A stretch of 64,000 bases of DNA from Rhynchonema sp. JSB1_4. Lineage: Eukaryota > Nematoda > Chromadorea > Monhysterida > Xyalidae. The stretch is from positions 1 to 64,000 of the forward strand of contig JASAMV010008795.1 of the NCBI GenBank assembly GCA_030248065.1. Reading direction: 5' to 3'. Shown here piece after piece: positions 13,301 to 24,849 of the stretch (position 1 is its first letter; the number at the start of each line of letters is the position of its first letter). The notes below the pieces were generated by a model. It made no database searches. It was not told where the DNA came from and worked only from the letters and a program-made list of their open reading frames with translations. The translations under genes were made by a program, and so were the position numbers.

Positions 13301-13785
13301 AGGTCGGGCTGAACTTCCGGGCCTGAAAAGTCGCGGAATAGTGTTGCACTGCCTGCCTGGCTGTTGCATCATACTGTGATGAACAAAACGAATCTTTGAA
13401 CCAATTAAGTAAAAATCAATTCCCGACCCTGATCCCAGTAAACGTGATACAGCCCACAACGAAACTGGGTGCTGGTTAAATGTGGTAGGTGGCCTGGTGT
13501 ATGTATACCCATGAATTATACTACGAAGCTCTCCCCTCCTTCACGGTGTTTTGTGTTTCTCCAGTCTAAAATCTGTGTCAAACATCGCAAGACATGACGC
13601 ACCTGACACACAAATCCAATAATCAATTCCAGGGGAAAGACAATGTGCAGGAAGGTGAACTTTAGGTCGGCCGTGCCATTATCCGTCGCTGTGGATGTTG
13701 ACACAGCAGTCGGAGGCAACGTGTGGTTAGTGTCACTAATGTTGCCATCGTAAGTAACCAGACTGGGATCAGTACACTTGAACAT
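10305..13785 (-). CDS. Atypical class A-like seven-transmembrane receptor
   Basis: Six phase-consistent exons (13785-13603, 13077-12795, 12249-12038, 11757-11515, 11182-10904, 10571-10305) give about 488 aa. The start ATG at 13785 precedes an extracellular tail with NxS/T sites (GNISDTNHT, DNGT). TM1 spans the first intron (HIVFPLELIIGFVCQ then VLNFVLLHRYKIRS). TM2-TM3 follow, with TTSLAAESLRGLINPF where DRYxxVxxPF is expected, so the DRY motif reads ESL and lacks the arginine. TM4 is SALIVCVCASVTALVLSPV, TM5 IVLLLILMALYLMLYYKYR, TM6 GICLGSIGAYLISNMPSAV without CWxP, and TM7 HICNMALFLNFTLIVVLQL without NPxxY. A hydrophilic tail ends at 10305. The ligand is unknown; the architecture resembles peptide or orphan receptors. 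Intron 2 holds a MITE (12323-12518). Confidence 0.75.
12323..12518. mobile_element. Harbinger-like MITE, family A copy 3
   Basis: Shorter copy of the family at 1605, with TAT duplicated at 12320-12322 and 12519-12521. It lies in a receptor intron. Confidence 0.8.
13190..13340. repeat. GGCCTGAA-word low-complexity cluster
   Basis: GGCCTGAA, CAGGCCC and CGGCC words recur in both orientations. This resembles the word arrays near the ends of the hAT-like elements elsewhere in the window, but I found no target duplication here. Confidence 0.4.
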
Positions 13786-16220
13786 GTTCGGATATGTATT
13801 TTTGTCATCAATATTTCTCAACTTTCGCAAGGTGTGTTGCTTCTTTTCAAGGCGCAAATCGTTGGTGAAGCGCAGGTCGGCCTAAAGATTCTTAAAAAAA
13901 TAATGAGTGGAAAGTTATTTTCGGAAATAAAACATGTGTGATCTCTCGTGTACGGTGCGGGAAACAGGATGGCGCACTCTTCTTGAAATAAATTTGCCTT
14001 CAGCACTTACAGTATGTACCAACATGAGACATGGTACATAGTCAGTGATGCTGAACCCATCAACAGCGCTCAGACACGGCGGCGCCAAATGAAAATTATA
14101 TGGCTTTCCGGAGACGAGCGACAGACAGAGAAAAAACCTCTGCATGTGCCTTACTTCCAGTTTATATTGAAAGGAAAACAGTGTTACTTTGCATTACTTA
14201 CATGACCGTGTCAGTAAAAGTGTTCGCCTGATGCTTCAACTACTGCATGTTTGTCTTCAGAACAAAATTGTCTGTCCATGATTCCCAAGGCAGTCACATG
14301 AGCACGAGCGTGAAAGAGGTGAACAATGTGTTTTTGTGAAATATCAACAAGTCACAAGCGTGGCTCTGCGATCTGCAGGATTAGTGGTTAGTGTGCTGTG
14401 GTGGATATGAACAGTTCATAAATAAATATAAAAACTATATATTGACCCCCCAAAAAGCACCCATAAAAACCACGCCAAACCACCAAAAAAGAAACCCACA
14501 ACATCTACCCCACCAGACGGCCAAAGCTAGCATGGTAATGCTAAACAGCAAACATAAAAGAAAAACAAACCAAAACAGAACAAGCATCCCATAAATACCG
14601 ATTTACATTTATTATTTAAGAAGAAACACAACACAAACGAACAACACACAGCTTCACACTCACTATCCTACACACACAACCGCATGCGCATACCTAGTCC
14701 TCTTTGGAAGTTATGTCTATCTTTTAAGTCACACAATCTGTGCGGGTTTGAATGTGTTCTCCACATTTATATGTGTCAGAAAAGTGAAAGCCGCCGCGGG
14801 CGGCTCAGTCGAACGCTCAAAAACGCAATTATTGTCAAGCGATCGTGAAGGGCACTCTATTTGGCAAAACCCACAGTGTGCATGGATCTGTTTGAACGAC
14901 AAATGTACCCTACGTATTTAGGTGGTCCAAACTGTAGTTGAGGAGGTGAGATACTACCATGTGTGTAGTGGTGCACGTTGAGAAACCAATGACAGAAATA
15001 CAGCGCTCACGCAGTTGTCCGTCGGTCATCATGCCGTTCTTTGGTGGGCAACGTCTCACGCAAGAGTCACGAAGAACACAGGGCGGGGTATCAAAACAGA
15101 TGGCACTAAAACAGAGAGTTTTCAAAAGAAGCGTCCGTCTAAGATGCTCACTACTATGTACATGCTCTATGCATCCTTGGGCTAGCCTAAATATTTACAA
15201 ACTATAATAAGGGAAGGTTTCAAGGCTGAATATTGAAATCAAAAAATGATAAAAACAATGCTGAGCGAAAATATAGCGGCCCTTATAACAAAACCCGCTA
15301 TTTTGTCCTCATGCTGTTTTGTCCATAGCCGCCTGTCGCGTGTATTTTCAATTACAGGTTGGTGTATTAGGCTCGGGCTTAGGCCAGGCAGAGGTTCAAG
15401 TTCGCGATAAAGCCTTGAAATCAATTATTTTTCCCAGCGCCCAAGAACACCCAAACAGATTGGTGCTAGAAATTATAGTTTCTATAATCAGATGCCTAAC
15501 ATTGTGCGCTTGCGGTCGAGGGGACTCACAGGCCATCGGCTTCGCAACAACAACAACAACAATATTTTTATGACGCGTCCCGGAGACTGAATCGGTGGGA
15601 GCACCAGTGGCACTTAGCGAGCTTGTTGTGACGCAGACAGAGCGAGTCGCAGCTGGACATGAAAGGCGGCCGCGACAAACGACGCGGAACGAACACAGAG
15701 TGTAGCGATGGCCATAGGGTGGTCAGAAAGTTGCTCCATGAAGTTAAGGAACTGCGAGGTGCACATGTACACACATGACCTTTGGCAAGCACTTTCAGCC
15801 AACCCCGAATAGCAGGCACAGTATAAATGCGCGCGAAGTGGGATAACAGAATTGCATTGTTGTTCCCGTTTGATAATATTGGACGGCCATCGAATTGATG
15901 AAAAAGGGGCAGGTTACGGCATGGAAAAGGTATACGTTACGCACGCAATCTGCGGAACCTCTCTGACTTCTGCTTTGCGTGTCGACCTGGCCCACGCATA
16001 ACAATTACATGAATAAACGATAAAATCTGCTGTGTACGCGATCAGACTTGGCTCGTCATTGTTTCTCTTTGAGAGAGGGGGAAATTAAGGAAGACCAGCG
16101 AGAACTGTGCTCTGCTCGTTAACAAACATTGCAGTCTGCTCGTATACCTTTCCCCCAGCTGTCTGCTAAAAATTCCAACGGTAATTCCCGATAGGATGTG
16201 CTGGCTGAGCCGTAACTCAC
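13786..16220. other. Non-coding stretch, no confident gene
   Basis: Contains an A/C-rich low-complexity tract (about 14440-14680). On the minus strand, open frames at 16004-15795 and 15802-15614 have hydrophobic, cysteine-containing segments that could be exons downstream of the one at 16346-16221, but I could not phase or identify them. Confidence 0.35.
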
Positions 16221-16346
16221 TTGCGGACAGTTGAGGTATAGTTCATCGGACACTTGTGGATCTGTCACGTATAACAACAGGTAGGGGTACACATACATAA
16301 TGAACCAGGGATGTACTATGTACCAGGTATTACATATTAATTTCCG
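16221..16346 (-). CDS. Possible membrane-protein exon (receptor-like fragment)
   Basis: A 42-codon open segment between a good 3' site (TCAAAATTTCAG) and a good 5' site (GTGAGTTAC). It contains a hydrophobic stretch, PWFIMYVYPYLLLYV, followed by a polar loop with a cysteine (DELYLNCPQ), as in TM4 plus extracellular loop 2 of seven-TM receptors. No flanking exon could be joined to it. It may be a single exon of a second receptor gene or a remnant. Confidence 0.3.
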
Positions 16347-17971
16347 CTGAAATTTTGATAAACCCTGTTGGTTTGTGATTTTGCTGAAATAAAGCCTCAC
16401 ACAGACGCAGCACATGCAACAGATTAGGTGTCGCAAGACTGACCTGACATGCAAGCAATGTACCACAACAGCGGACGCCGCACCGGACACAACCTATACA
16501 TATAGGAGCAACTTTATGACATCGCGGCCATGTTTTTTATGCACCTGCAAGTGAAGTGCAGCGCGTATACACCATGTTCAAGCCTTACAGGGACATGAAC
16601 GATGTCCATACTGCTGGCGCTCAATTTAGAAAATTAGATTTGTCTTCCGCTGGACTATTTGTGGCACCGATCCACAGTCAGTGTACTCCTATTCGCACGT
16701 TTGCTTGTATTTCCGATTGCAATTTGAAGGAATGTACATATCCATGTTATTAGGTGCCCGAAGGTGTGGGGCATTTTTGATGGTGCCGAGTGTCTGAGCA
16801 CGTGACACGACGAAACAAATGCTGTACTTCGTCAGGTGTTTGGGCACGCTCGAGGCAGCCTCAAATGATTGCAGGTCAGATTGGCTGGCTCGGATGTTTT
16901 GGTGAATTATATGTATGTAATGTATGTGTGACAATGAAAATAAACGTATAGTACTGCGGCTTAAGCGATTGGCTTCAGTTGGTTTTTGTCGCAGAAAAGT
17001 GCGGAAATGACCAAACAAAGAGACTCAGCGCAATGGGAATTCTCGTTCACGGCTGCCTGCTGTGTGGGACCATCACACACGCAACATCCGCCCGCGCGCC
17101 CTGCTCGACGCAAAATGTGTTCATCAGCAAGAAAGCGCATAAAAAAGACTGCGAGCGCGCGCCCCATTGAGATATCATCACGAGAGTGAAGCATCAAGAA
17201 AACGAAGCCGCTAATGAACTGTGAAACATTGAACATTCATCTTGTCCGGTATAAGGCATATTCCGCCCTTACGGCTGACAACAATGCTATTTTGTAGGCA
17301 TACCACAAAGGTGGACTTCATATTGGTACTGATGAGAGTGATAGGATTGTGGCAATGGGAGGGCAGGCTCCAAGGGACAATTTTAATCGCGAAAAAGCGA
17401 CATTTTCGACAATTCTCTTGCTTGATGGATTTAGACTGTCGATGCAGTGAGCGCGCGAATCGGTATAGATCAGATTGGTTGGTTAGCTTATCGGAAATAT
17501 CATACACCACAGATTGTGAATGAAAAGGAGCTGTCCTCTTAGAAGAACTGTTCCCCCCAGCACCATCCTGCGTCTGATCCCATGCCATAATAAATTGCAT
17601 GACAATGCTTCTTCTTTGTCCCCAGGGTCACTTGAGCTAGGCATCTTATGACGTTTTGTATCACAGTGGAACATAAAACTTAAACAAAAAAGTTATTAAA
17701 ACTGTTGAGAGAAATGAAGATGAAAAAGTGAAGCTAGCTGGCGGCATTAAGACAGCCTGAAGCACTCTTGCCACAGCCCGGACAAGTGGTTTGTGAAATA
17801 AACAGCCGATGGCTTTCATTACCGTTGTTGTAATATTGGCAAGCAAAAGTGTTAGGTACCACTTGAAATATAGGGGTATATGTAAGTGATATACGAGAAT
17901 GTTTTAACGACCCCAGGGTTTTATTCAAAATAATGGAAAAACAAACTTCGTATTGTTTCAACATTTTGCTT
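16347..17971. other. No feature recognised
   Basis: Only short unrelated open frames on both strands. No family match or convincing splice-phased structure. Confidence 0.35.
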
Positions 17972-18152
17972 TAGGGCGGACTTAGGTTGAATCCGGAAAC
18001 CGGAATCCGGAAATATTTCCGGAAAACGCATTATTTTTGCATGTAAATTTCTGCGTTTTCCGGAAATATTTCCGGAGTCCGGAAATGTTTTGCATTTTTG
18101 TATGCAAATTATTTCCGGTTTCCGGATTCCGGGTTTAATCTTAGTTCGCCTA
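17972..18152. mobile_element. TTCCGG-word MITE, copy 1
   Basis: Inverted-repeat element with ends AGGGCGGACTTAGGTTGAAT and a near complement. It is filled with GGAAATATTTCCGG and TTCCGGA words. A second copy lies at 55635-55820 nested in another element. Confidence 0.7.
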
Positions 18153-18518
18153 AAGTGATGGAAGCCGATCAAAATCGTTTTAATTGAGAGCTGTCGGGTT
18201 AAGAGCCGGCTTGAACATGGAGACGGTATATGTGGGGATTCGGGATTAGCCCATTTGAATTTCCGCGCTTGATCCTGCGTCTACAGTAACTCTTTTATTG
18301 CATTGTCATTAAGTTTTGAGAACGGTGGACGGGGATACAAGTTTCGAGACTGTTGGACGGAGATGCTGGACATTCGAGAACTTTACCGCTAACCTGATGA
18401 TTCACTCGATCCGTGCCACTCGGATACAACCCAATTTGAAACAACCCGAATATGAGTGGAGGAACGTTTTTCGAAACTTTTCGAAAATGTGTCCGGTCCA
18501 GCCTGTGTCTGTCAACAG

Positions 18519-19343
18519 CAGAGATCGGAAACGGGCCGGGCCGCGATTTTGGAGTTGGTCGACCGGGCCGGGCCGGAGATTTGGGGGCCCGGTATGCCTA
18601 AATTTGAACGAAATTACCATTTTTTGAACCAAAATTTTCAAAATTTTTGCGCTTCGCGCAATAACATTTCCTAGTTCTTGATCTTTTCAGTCATCGTTTT
18701 GAAGAAAGAAGCAGTAGCTAGCTACCCATACACAGGCCTTTGCTTTGCAGCAATCAACCTACTGTACCACCAAAAAAGCCTGCCTGCAATCAACCTACCT
18801 ACTGTAGTACCGACCGGCCGAGCTGGGGGGGAGAATCGTCTCAGAGAACTTTATGTCTACATATCGGAGGAGGGCTGTTCGCCCAAAGACACACAACAAC
18901 ATGATGAGAATGTACTCTTAAGCGCTAATTTCGCGCGTCACGCGCGATTTTTCGCCTATATGGAGTGAAAAATACCGATTTTAAACAATTTTGAGCAAAA
19001 ATTATACCATACCTACTGCACTACTGTACCAACCGGGGCGGCGACTTACGTACTGCATCAGGATGGCGCGTCAATCTACCTACCTACCCTTCCCCCAGCC
19101 CCAGCTGTACCAACCAGTGAAAACAAGTATTCTGCAGAAAATTTTCGAAGTTTTTTCAGCTTTTTGGACTTTTTTAGTTTTCAGCCCTTGAAAATTGGCT
19201 GACCGGGCCGGGCCGGGCCGGGCCGACCTCAAGCCAAAACGGGCCGGGCCGACCTGCAGCCCTCCACCGGGCCGGGCCGGGCCGGACTTTTCGCCGACCG
19301 GGCCGGGCCGGGCCGACTTTACCCGGCCCGTTTCCGATCTCTG
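18519..19343. mobile_element. Non-autonomous hAT-like element with GGGCCG arrays
   Basis: Terminal inverted repeats CAGAGATCGGAAACGGGCC, with the right end being the exact complement of CAGAGATCGGAAACGGGCCG. It is flanked by a perfect 8-bp duplication GTCAACAG (18511-18518, 19344-19351). Subterminal regions are tandem GGGCCG words. A related but rearranged sequence is present at 44240-44500. No transposase frame. Confidence 0.85.
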
Positions 19344-19351
19344 GTCAACAG

Positions 19352-20260
19352 CATCACGCTGTCATTATCATTTCTTTGCTCTAAAATTAAAAAATCTTTC
19401 TTTAACCAATCACAATAGAGAGCCGTCCAATTATGTATCTTATAGCAATTAATCGGTAATGGACGAAGAAAAGAAAACAAACGCGATCGAGTATTTAAGG
19501 ACGGCCCGAGCACTATTTCCTCAGTTCAAATTACTATTTCCCAAATTGCACGTGTTCGACTTTTACGTCGCTGGTTGACTTTTTGTCAAACCCAATCAGC
19601 CACGACGTAGAACACGGGGACTAGTGCTCGCTTAGGTGCGATCAAGCCTATAGTCTTTGCTTTTCTCTCACTCCGGCGCGCCCATTGCCTTATCTAACAA
19701 ATCTTATTTCCAATAAAGTATAAAACCTCATACTCTTTCCGTTTCCACTTTTCTCTTAAAACCAAACCCAACCATGTGCAATAAGTCATCGCTCAGGCAT
19801 AGGTGACCAGGGCATTTCTTTGTTAATTCATTCCGTCCAACAAGAGGCCAAGCCGAGTTCCAACTGTGCCCCCGATTCTGAGGCGCTTCGGTCTTCGCCG
19901 CGAGCAATCGCGCCGACTTCCGACTTGCCTGCTTTCGGTGTGGTTAAGGGTCTCGACTCTCCACCGTCCGAATACAGTAAGAGTAGGACCCCGGGGGGTC
20001 GCAGCTTTACATATACTATACATGGAAAGTATAATGCCAGGCTTCGATTTTTTCTTTCTTTTCTTTTTTCAAAACGTTTTTGTCCCCACAAACATCAGCA
20101 GAGCCGAAAAACAAGCAAAACTTCTCGCCAGAGTTAATCATTTATCAGTAAGTGTCATCACGTTTATTTCAGCAAGTCAACAGGAACAAACGTGGCAGAC
20201 CGCATTACAACTAATACAGTACGTATAATTGAGCAACTGCTAGGCCATGCGATATGTGAC
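19352..20260. other. No feature recognised
   Basis: Downstream flank of the GT92 gene (its 3' end is at 20261). Short overlapping open frames only; I see no exon structure or repeat. Confidence 0.4.
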
Positions 20261-22374
20261 TCAGATCACCACAAAAGTGCGCTTGGTTGGCTTTGTGATG
20301 TTCCAGTGATTTTGTGTATTTGTGAGCAACTGTGCGCACATTCGATGTGGTACTTTGCAGCCGGTCTGTTTCCAGTCCGTCAAACACGCCGTTACTTTCG
20401 ATTGTAACTGTACGCCGGAACGGACACGTCGATTGTGGACGGGCAGTTGAGCAGCCAATTGGCGGAAACTGCGCTGAATTCGGAATTTGAGCGATTTGGG
20501 AATGTTGAAAGGCTTGAGACTAGAATCGTGACTGGAATTCGTCGCGAGAATGTTCGACACTCGCACGTGGTACAGGGCTGCTTCGTTCACGTTCACTGCA
20601 CGCGTGCCGCCGCGGGGCGACATCACCTGTCGATAAATTACGGTAGGTTATGAAAACATATAGGAATTCAGTGTGTGGCGTCGACAACAATAGAAAATTG
20701 ATTGTGCCACAAAATTCAATAAATCTACTTTCATCCCTGAGAATAATCAGCGAATAGGATTGGCAATTGGTGAACAGATTGGTGCACTGAGTCATGCTCG
20801 ATGCACACAGTGTGCTCTGCAGATCCGTTGAAAAATCAATTAAGATTAGTCTTTTGGAATCATAAGTCTTTACCTGATGACTACCGATGATCGAAACAAG
20901 TTGGGGTCGAAACACGAACTTCGTCGGTCCACTGGGTTGACTGTTGGAGAATGCGAGCGAATCAAGCCAGCTAAGATTGGGATTCAACAGATTCACCATC
21001 GACGGGAATCGCTGCGTTCGATTGTAGTAGACACGGCGGTGTGTGAATTGGAGACTCACCACTGATGCATCAGATAGATTGAATTGGTGATCGATAAAAT
21101 CACTCAATTCATAGTCGAGTGCTGATGGCACAATGAATTCGTCAACATCCACAGCTGCAGTGTAGCGCGAAACATCGGCCGTTCGCAGCACGCAGTCATT
21201 CAACGCGAGTATATGTCCGAATCGATAAAGATTGTGATTGGGATCGAAGCCATTCGCTTGGACGGGCAACAACGGCCACGGAACGAGCGTGATCAGGCCG
21301 CGATGGGCGTATATCTGTAGCACGCGTGAAACATCAGCTGTCGTCGACGTGTGGTACATGAATATACGACCAGCGCCAAAGTGACGCCAGAATTCGATGA
21401 ATACGGGAATTAGTGAAACATCAGCGAATAGGTACAACGGTGGAACGCAGATGGATAGGTTGATTAGATCGGATTGTGATCCCTGAACGGTGATTGGCTG
21501 CGGCAACGGCTGTGTTCTATGCTGATTGGGTGAATGCACGACCGACATTGACGTCCACATGGAGGAGGATACTGAAATGGGGAATTGTATATAACAACCA
21601 ACGACGGTTGTGTTTTGCTTGCTCGTATTGGCGTCGACACAAGCAGCGGTGTCGTAAGGCCCAACTTATACGTCGTTCTCTCAACACGAAAGAAAATCTC
21701 GCGCGTTGATTAGCTGGCGAGCGCGTGAGAACCAATAAGCGTGGGAAAATTTGGTTCGTGTGTTGCGTGAGAGAGCGAAGTTTAGTTGGGCCTTAACGCT
21801 AGCATAAGACCAACTCATGCGTCTTCTTGAAACAAGTCAGCCGCGTGGTGCATTCACACTGACGATGACGTGATTTTTATGACCCCGAATACAACTCCTG
21901 AATTTGAAACTCCCAACCTTGTTGGCCGAGCTCAGCTTGCAAATAATGACTGGAGAGCGCACAGCCGGGTGCCCAACTCCACGGACAAGTGTTGCCGTTC
22001 AGATGGATGGGGATGAGTGGTAGGCGGAGGATGGGTTGACCTGTGCTCGGGCCCAATTTCTGGTGGTCCACCAACAACGATAAAGTGTCATCACGGTTGA
22101 GGGAACATGATCGATAAGCGAGAACTCGAACTATCGCAGATCGATTCGACCATCTGCGATCGATATAGACAGAATGGATGAAAGTCGGTAAATTCGAATT
22201 GGCAGTCAATGATCGCAATCGACTTTGATGTCGTGATTTATGTCCGACGGCCCAAGGTGCATTTGTCCAGAACAACGCATAGATCAACCAGACACACGCG
22301 AGTAGACTCACCGTCGCCAGCGACGGTTTCCAGCAGTCGCACGCCAGGATGCTTTGCACTGGCACCTGAATCAT
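20261..22374 (-). CDS. Glycosyltransferase family 92 protein (type II membrane)
   Basis: Golgi-type glycosyltransferase of the GT92 (DUF23) family. Exon 1 starts at ATG 22374 and encodes a signal anchor (LATVSLLACVWLIYALFW) and the N-terminal lumenal part (FIHSVYIDRRWSNRSAIVRV). The middle exon, from about 21590 to 20874, holds the core: ICVPPLYLF, FIEFWRHFGAGRIFMYHTS, the LALNDCVLR segment and the metal-binding DVDEF motif. The last exon, 20626-20261, contains the AALYHVR motif equivalent to the family's HHYR and a stop. The exon 2 to exon 3 junction is in phase (CAG to GTG). The exon 1 to exon 2 junction is not resolved: my best sites differ by one phase. ADVS is encoded three times by the GCTGATGTTTC-type word. 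Acceptor sugar unknown. Confidence 0.85.
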
Positions 22375-22765
22375 ATTGGGAAACAACCACTACACGGTTC
22401 GAAATCGGCGTTTACAAAGCTCGAAATATGTGTACTTGGCACTTGTTGTAAAAGAGATATTCCGTGAATAGTCTTGTTCTTTGTTGATACTCACACAGCA
22501 CACTGAAACACATGGTGGATTTGTGCGGAAATAAAGTAGGTAGATGAGCAAACAAGAAGCAAAAGACGGCTGGGAGAAATGTAGTCTATCTATCAATAGC
22601 TCTTCACATATTTTGCAGCCCATGTTGCCAATGTTTGGCCGTTCTTGGTGCCACGCTGCACAACGCGCAAACCGTTCGAAAAAAGCGTCCGCTGCTATTC
22701 ACAACGAGAAAAGACGACGCCAACCTATTAGCATAGCAACAGCTGCGTGCACGCTTCTATGTACG
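22375..22765. other. Upstream region of the GT92 gene, no feature
   Basis: Presumed promoter side of the GT92 gene. No recognisable element or exon. Confidence 0.4.
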
Positions 22766-23001
22766 TATACTCTGACAATACTTTTGGGAGAAACTTTTCA
22801 AACGCGTTGCCTGATCCGTAAAGCACACGCAACTGGCGCAGCCAGCTGAGTTTCGTAGCATTTCGCAAATCACTACGTTAGACTTGTGTGTTGAGCGGCC
22901 GGCAGTCACGTGACCGCTGCAGCTAATACACGCATAATGAGCTTTACGGATCAGGCAACGCGTTTGGAAAGTTTCTCCCAAAAGTATTGTTGGAGTATAT
23001 C
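22766..23001. mobile_element. MITE with 60-bp inverted ends
   Basis: TATACTCTGACAATACTTTT at the left matches the complement at the right (TACTCCAACAATACTTTTGG), and the repeat extends through CAGGCAACGCGTTTG. The TA-rich boundary and TACTC termini suggest a Tc1/mariner-type MITE; the superfamily is a guess. Confidence 0.65.
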
Positions 23002-23378
23002 TGCGACGTTATTTTGTTCGACAAAAAGCATTTCCAACGCTACGCTAAGCTAAGCTACGCCAAATACTGGCTCCACTGCCCGTTCCGTTGTGGTGTGTGC
23101 TGAGAAAGCCTTCGTTCTCTTATCATCAACCACCGGGCTGTTTGGGTTATCTTGCAGTGGCGTTCATTTAATGTATACAGTCATTACACGGTCCCCGCCC
23201 ATACGGCCCGGCCAGTTTACTTGACTGCTGTTGGAAAATTGGAGTGGCTATGCCAGCTTCAGAACAGGGGCTGCTCGCAACTAAAATTCCAGGGCTGGAG
23301 CAGGGCGTACCTTTGGTCGAGGTGCTGTGGATGAAAAAATCTTTCCTTTCCAAGCTCACTTCACCTACAGTACCTATT

Positions 23379-23658
23379 TATTGGTCGCACAATGACCATA
23401 TAAGTCCATTCATCAAATCAATCCTGGTTTTCACGTTCAGTCACTCTTAACCACTGTGCTATTTGTGATTCTCACAAAACATTTTCAGCTGAAAATAATC
23501 TAGCAGTGCGCCCACGTTGCTGCGTGTCTGAAACATTTTGGTGACTGCATGGTTTGTGTGTGATCGCGCAACGCAACGTCACTGCCCCGTCACTTTCCTG
23601 CTTCACGATTCAGGAAAAAAAATTGACCAATTCCTATAAAGTCATTGTGCGGCCGATA
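23379..23658. mobile_element. MITE family B copy 2 (direct)
   Basis: Matches 2948-3226 in the same orientation, including the TATTGGTCGCACAATGAC end. It forms the left arm of a nested composite with the copy at 24006. Confidence 0.75.
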
Positions 23659-23665
23659 CACACTG

Positions 23666-23857
23666 TAAAGGCAAACTACACCAACACGAGCCCGATTTCG
23701 AAGGTGGCGTGTAGTCAAAACGAATAGAAAGAGAAAATCATCATGACCCATTGTGTATTCTCCAACGTGTAAACATTTCCCAAATCAGCAGCCACGTCAG
23801 AATGTTTCACCATTCTGCCAGCTGCGAAATCGAGCTCATGTTGGCGTAGTTTACCTA
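23666..23857. mobile_element. MITE family C copy 1
   Basis: Ends TAAAGGCAAACTACACCAAC and an inverted counterpart; interior has CGAGCCCGATTTCG. Other copies are at 29606 and 32912. It sits between two inverted family B copies. Confidence 0.75.
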
Positions 23858-24005
23858 TATGTATTGTGTGCATTGTATATTAGTCCTTGTTGAAAACTGA
23901 CCCTTGTCAAACTATAGATGAAGGCGCGAAACATTTGTATTGGATCACGTCGGAATTTGCGCGCCATTTTACTGCATTACGGTATTCATCGCACAAATAC
24001 TTCAT

Positions 24006-24260
24006 AAGAATTGGTCATTTTTTCCTGAATCGTGAAGCAGGAAAGTGACGGGGCAGTGACGTTGCGTTGCGCGATCACACACAAACCATGCAGTCACCAA
24101 AATGTTTCAGATCCGCAGCAACGTGGGCGCTCTGCTGGATTATTTTCAGCTGAAAATGTTTTGTGAGAATCACAAACAGCACAGTGGTTAAGAGTGACTG
24201 ATCGTGAAAATCAGGATTGATTTGATGAATTATTCTTATATGGTCATTGTGCGACCAATA
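24006..24260. mobile_element. MITE family B copy 3 (inverted)
   Basis: Inverted relative to 23379-23658, so 23379-24260 is a composite hairpin with a family C copy in the loop. Confidence 0.75.
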
Positions 24261-24306
24261 CCATACAAGTAGAATTCTACGATTTAGTGGTCCTTATTTT
24301 TTCTTA

Positions 24307-24520
24307 GAGTGATATTTTCGAAACGGTGTAGAGGTCAGTTGGGTGTAAAGGTCGGTGGAAAGCTCGATCGACAGCTCAGTGTGATAGACCTCGGTGTAAA
24401 CTTGAAACATTCCATGTTAATAACAGGCAATGTTTCACGTTTAGACCGAGCTACGCCGACCGAGCTTTCGACCGAACTTTACGCCCAACTGACGCTTACA
24501 CCGTTTCGAAAATTCCACCC
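24307..24520. mobile_element. Harbinger-like MITE, family A copy 4
   Basis: TTA duplicated at 24304-24306 and 24521-24523. Located just 3' of the Kv channel stop codon. Confidence 0.8.
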
Positions 24521-24849
24521 TTAGAACTGCCTGATGGGGACTTATTATAGCTTGACGTCTGGCTAGTCCAGCTCACAGCAGAGTGTCTGTTGTTGTCTAC
24601 GCAGGTCGTCGCGCTATGCACGTGTGTTGTACAGCGTGATCGACGAATAATGTTTCAGTTGGTCTCAACCACACCACACACGCAACTCTGTGTCGTTGTG
24701 AATTTGGCCGTGTTTGTGCATTTCCCAGATAAAAATCATTGAATTTGGTTGATCTTTTTCATTCGTTCTGTACGACGAGAGTACATGGGACGATAGAAAG
24801 CTGAAAAAAGTATAATGCATCTCACGCACAACACATCAACAATAACATC

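Noticed and set aside
18519..19343. Gly/Pro/Arg-rich frames in the GGGCCG arrays
   Set aside because: These are translations of a hexanucleotide repeat inside a target-duplicated element.
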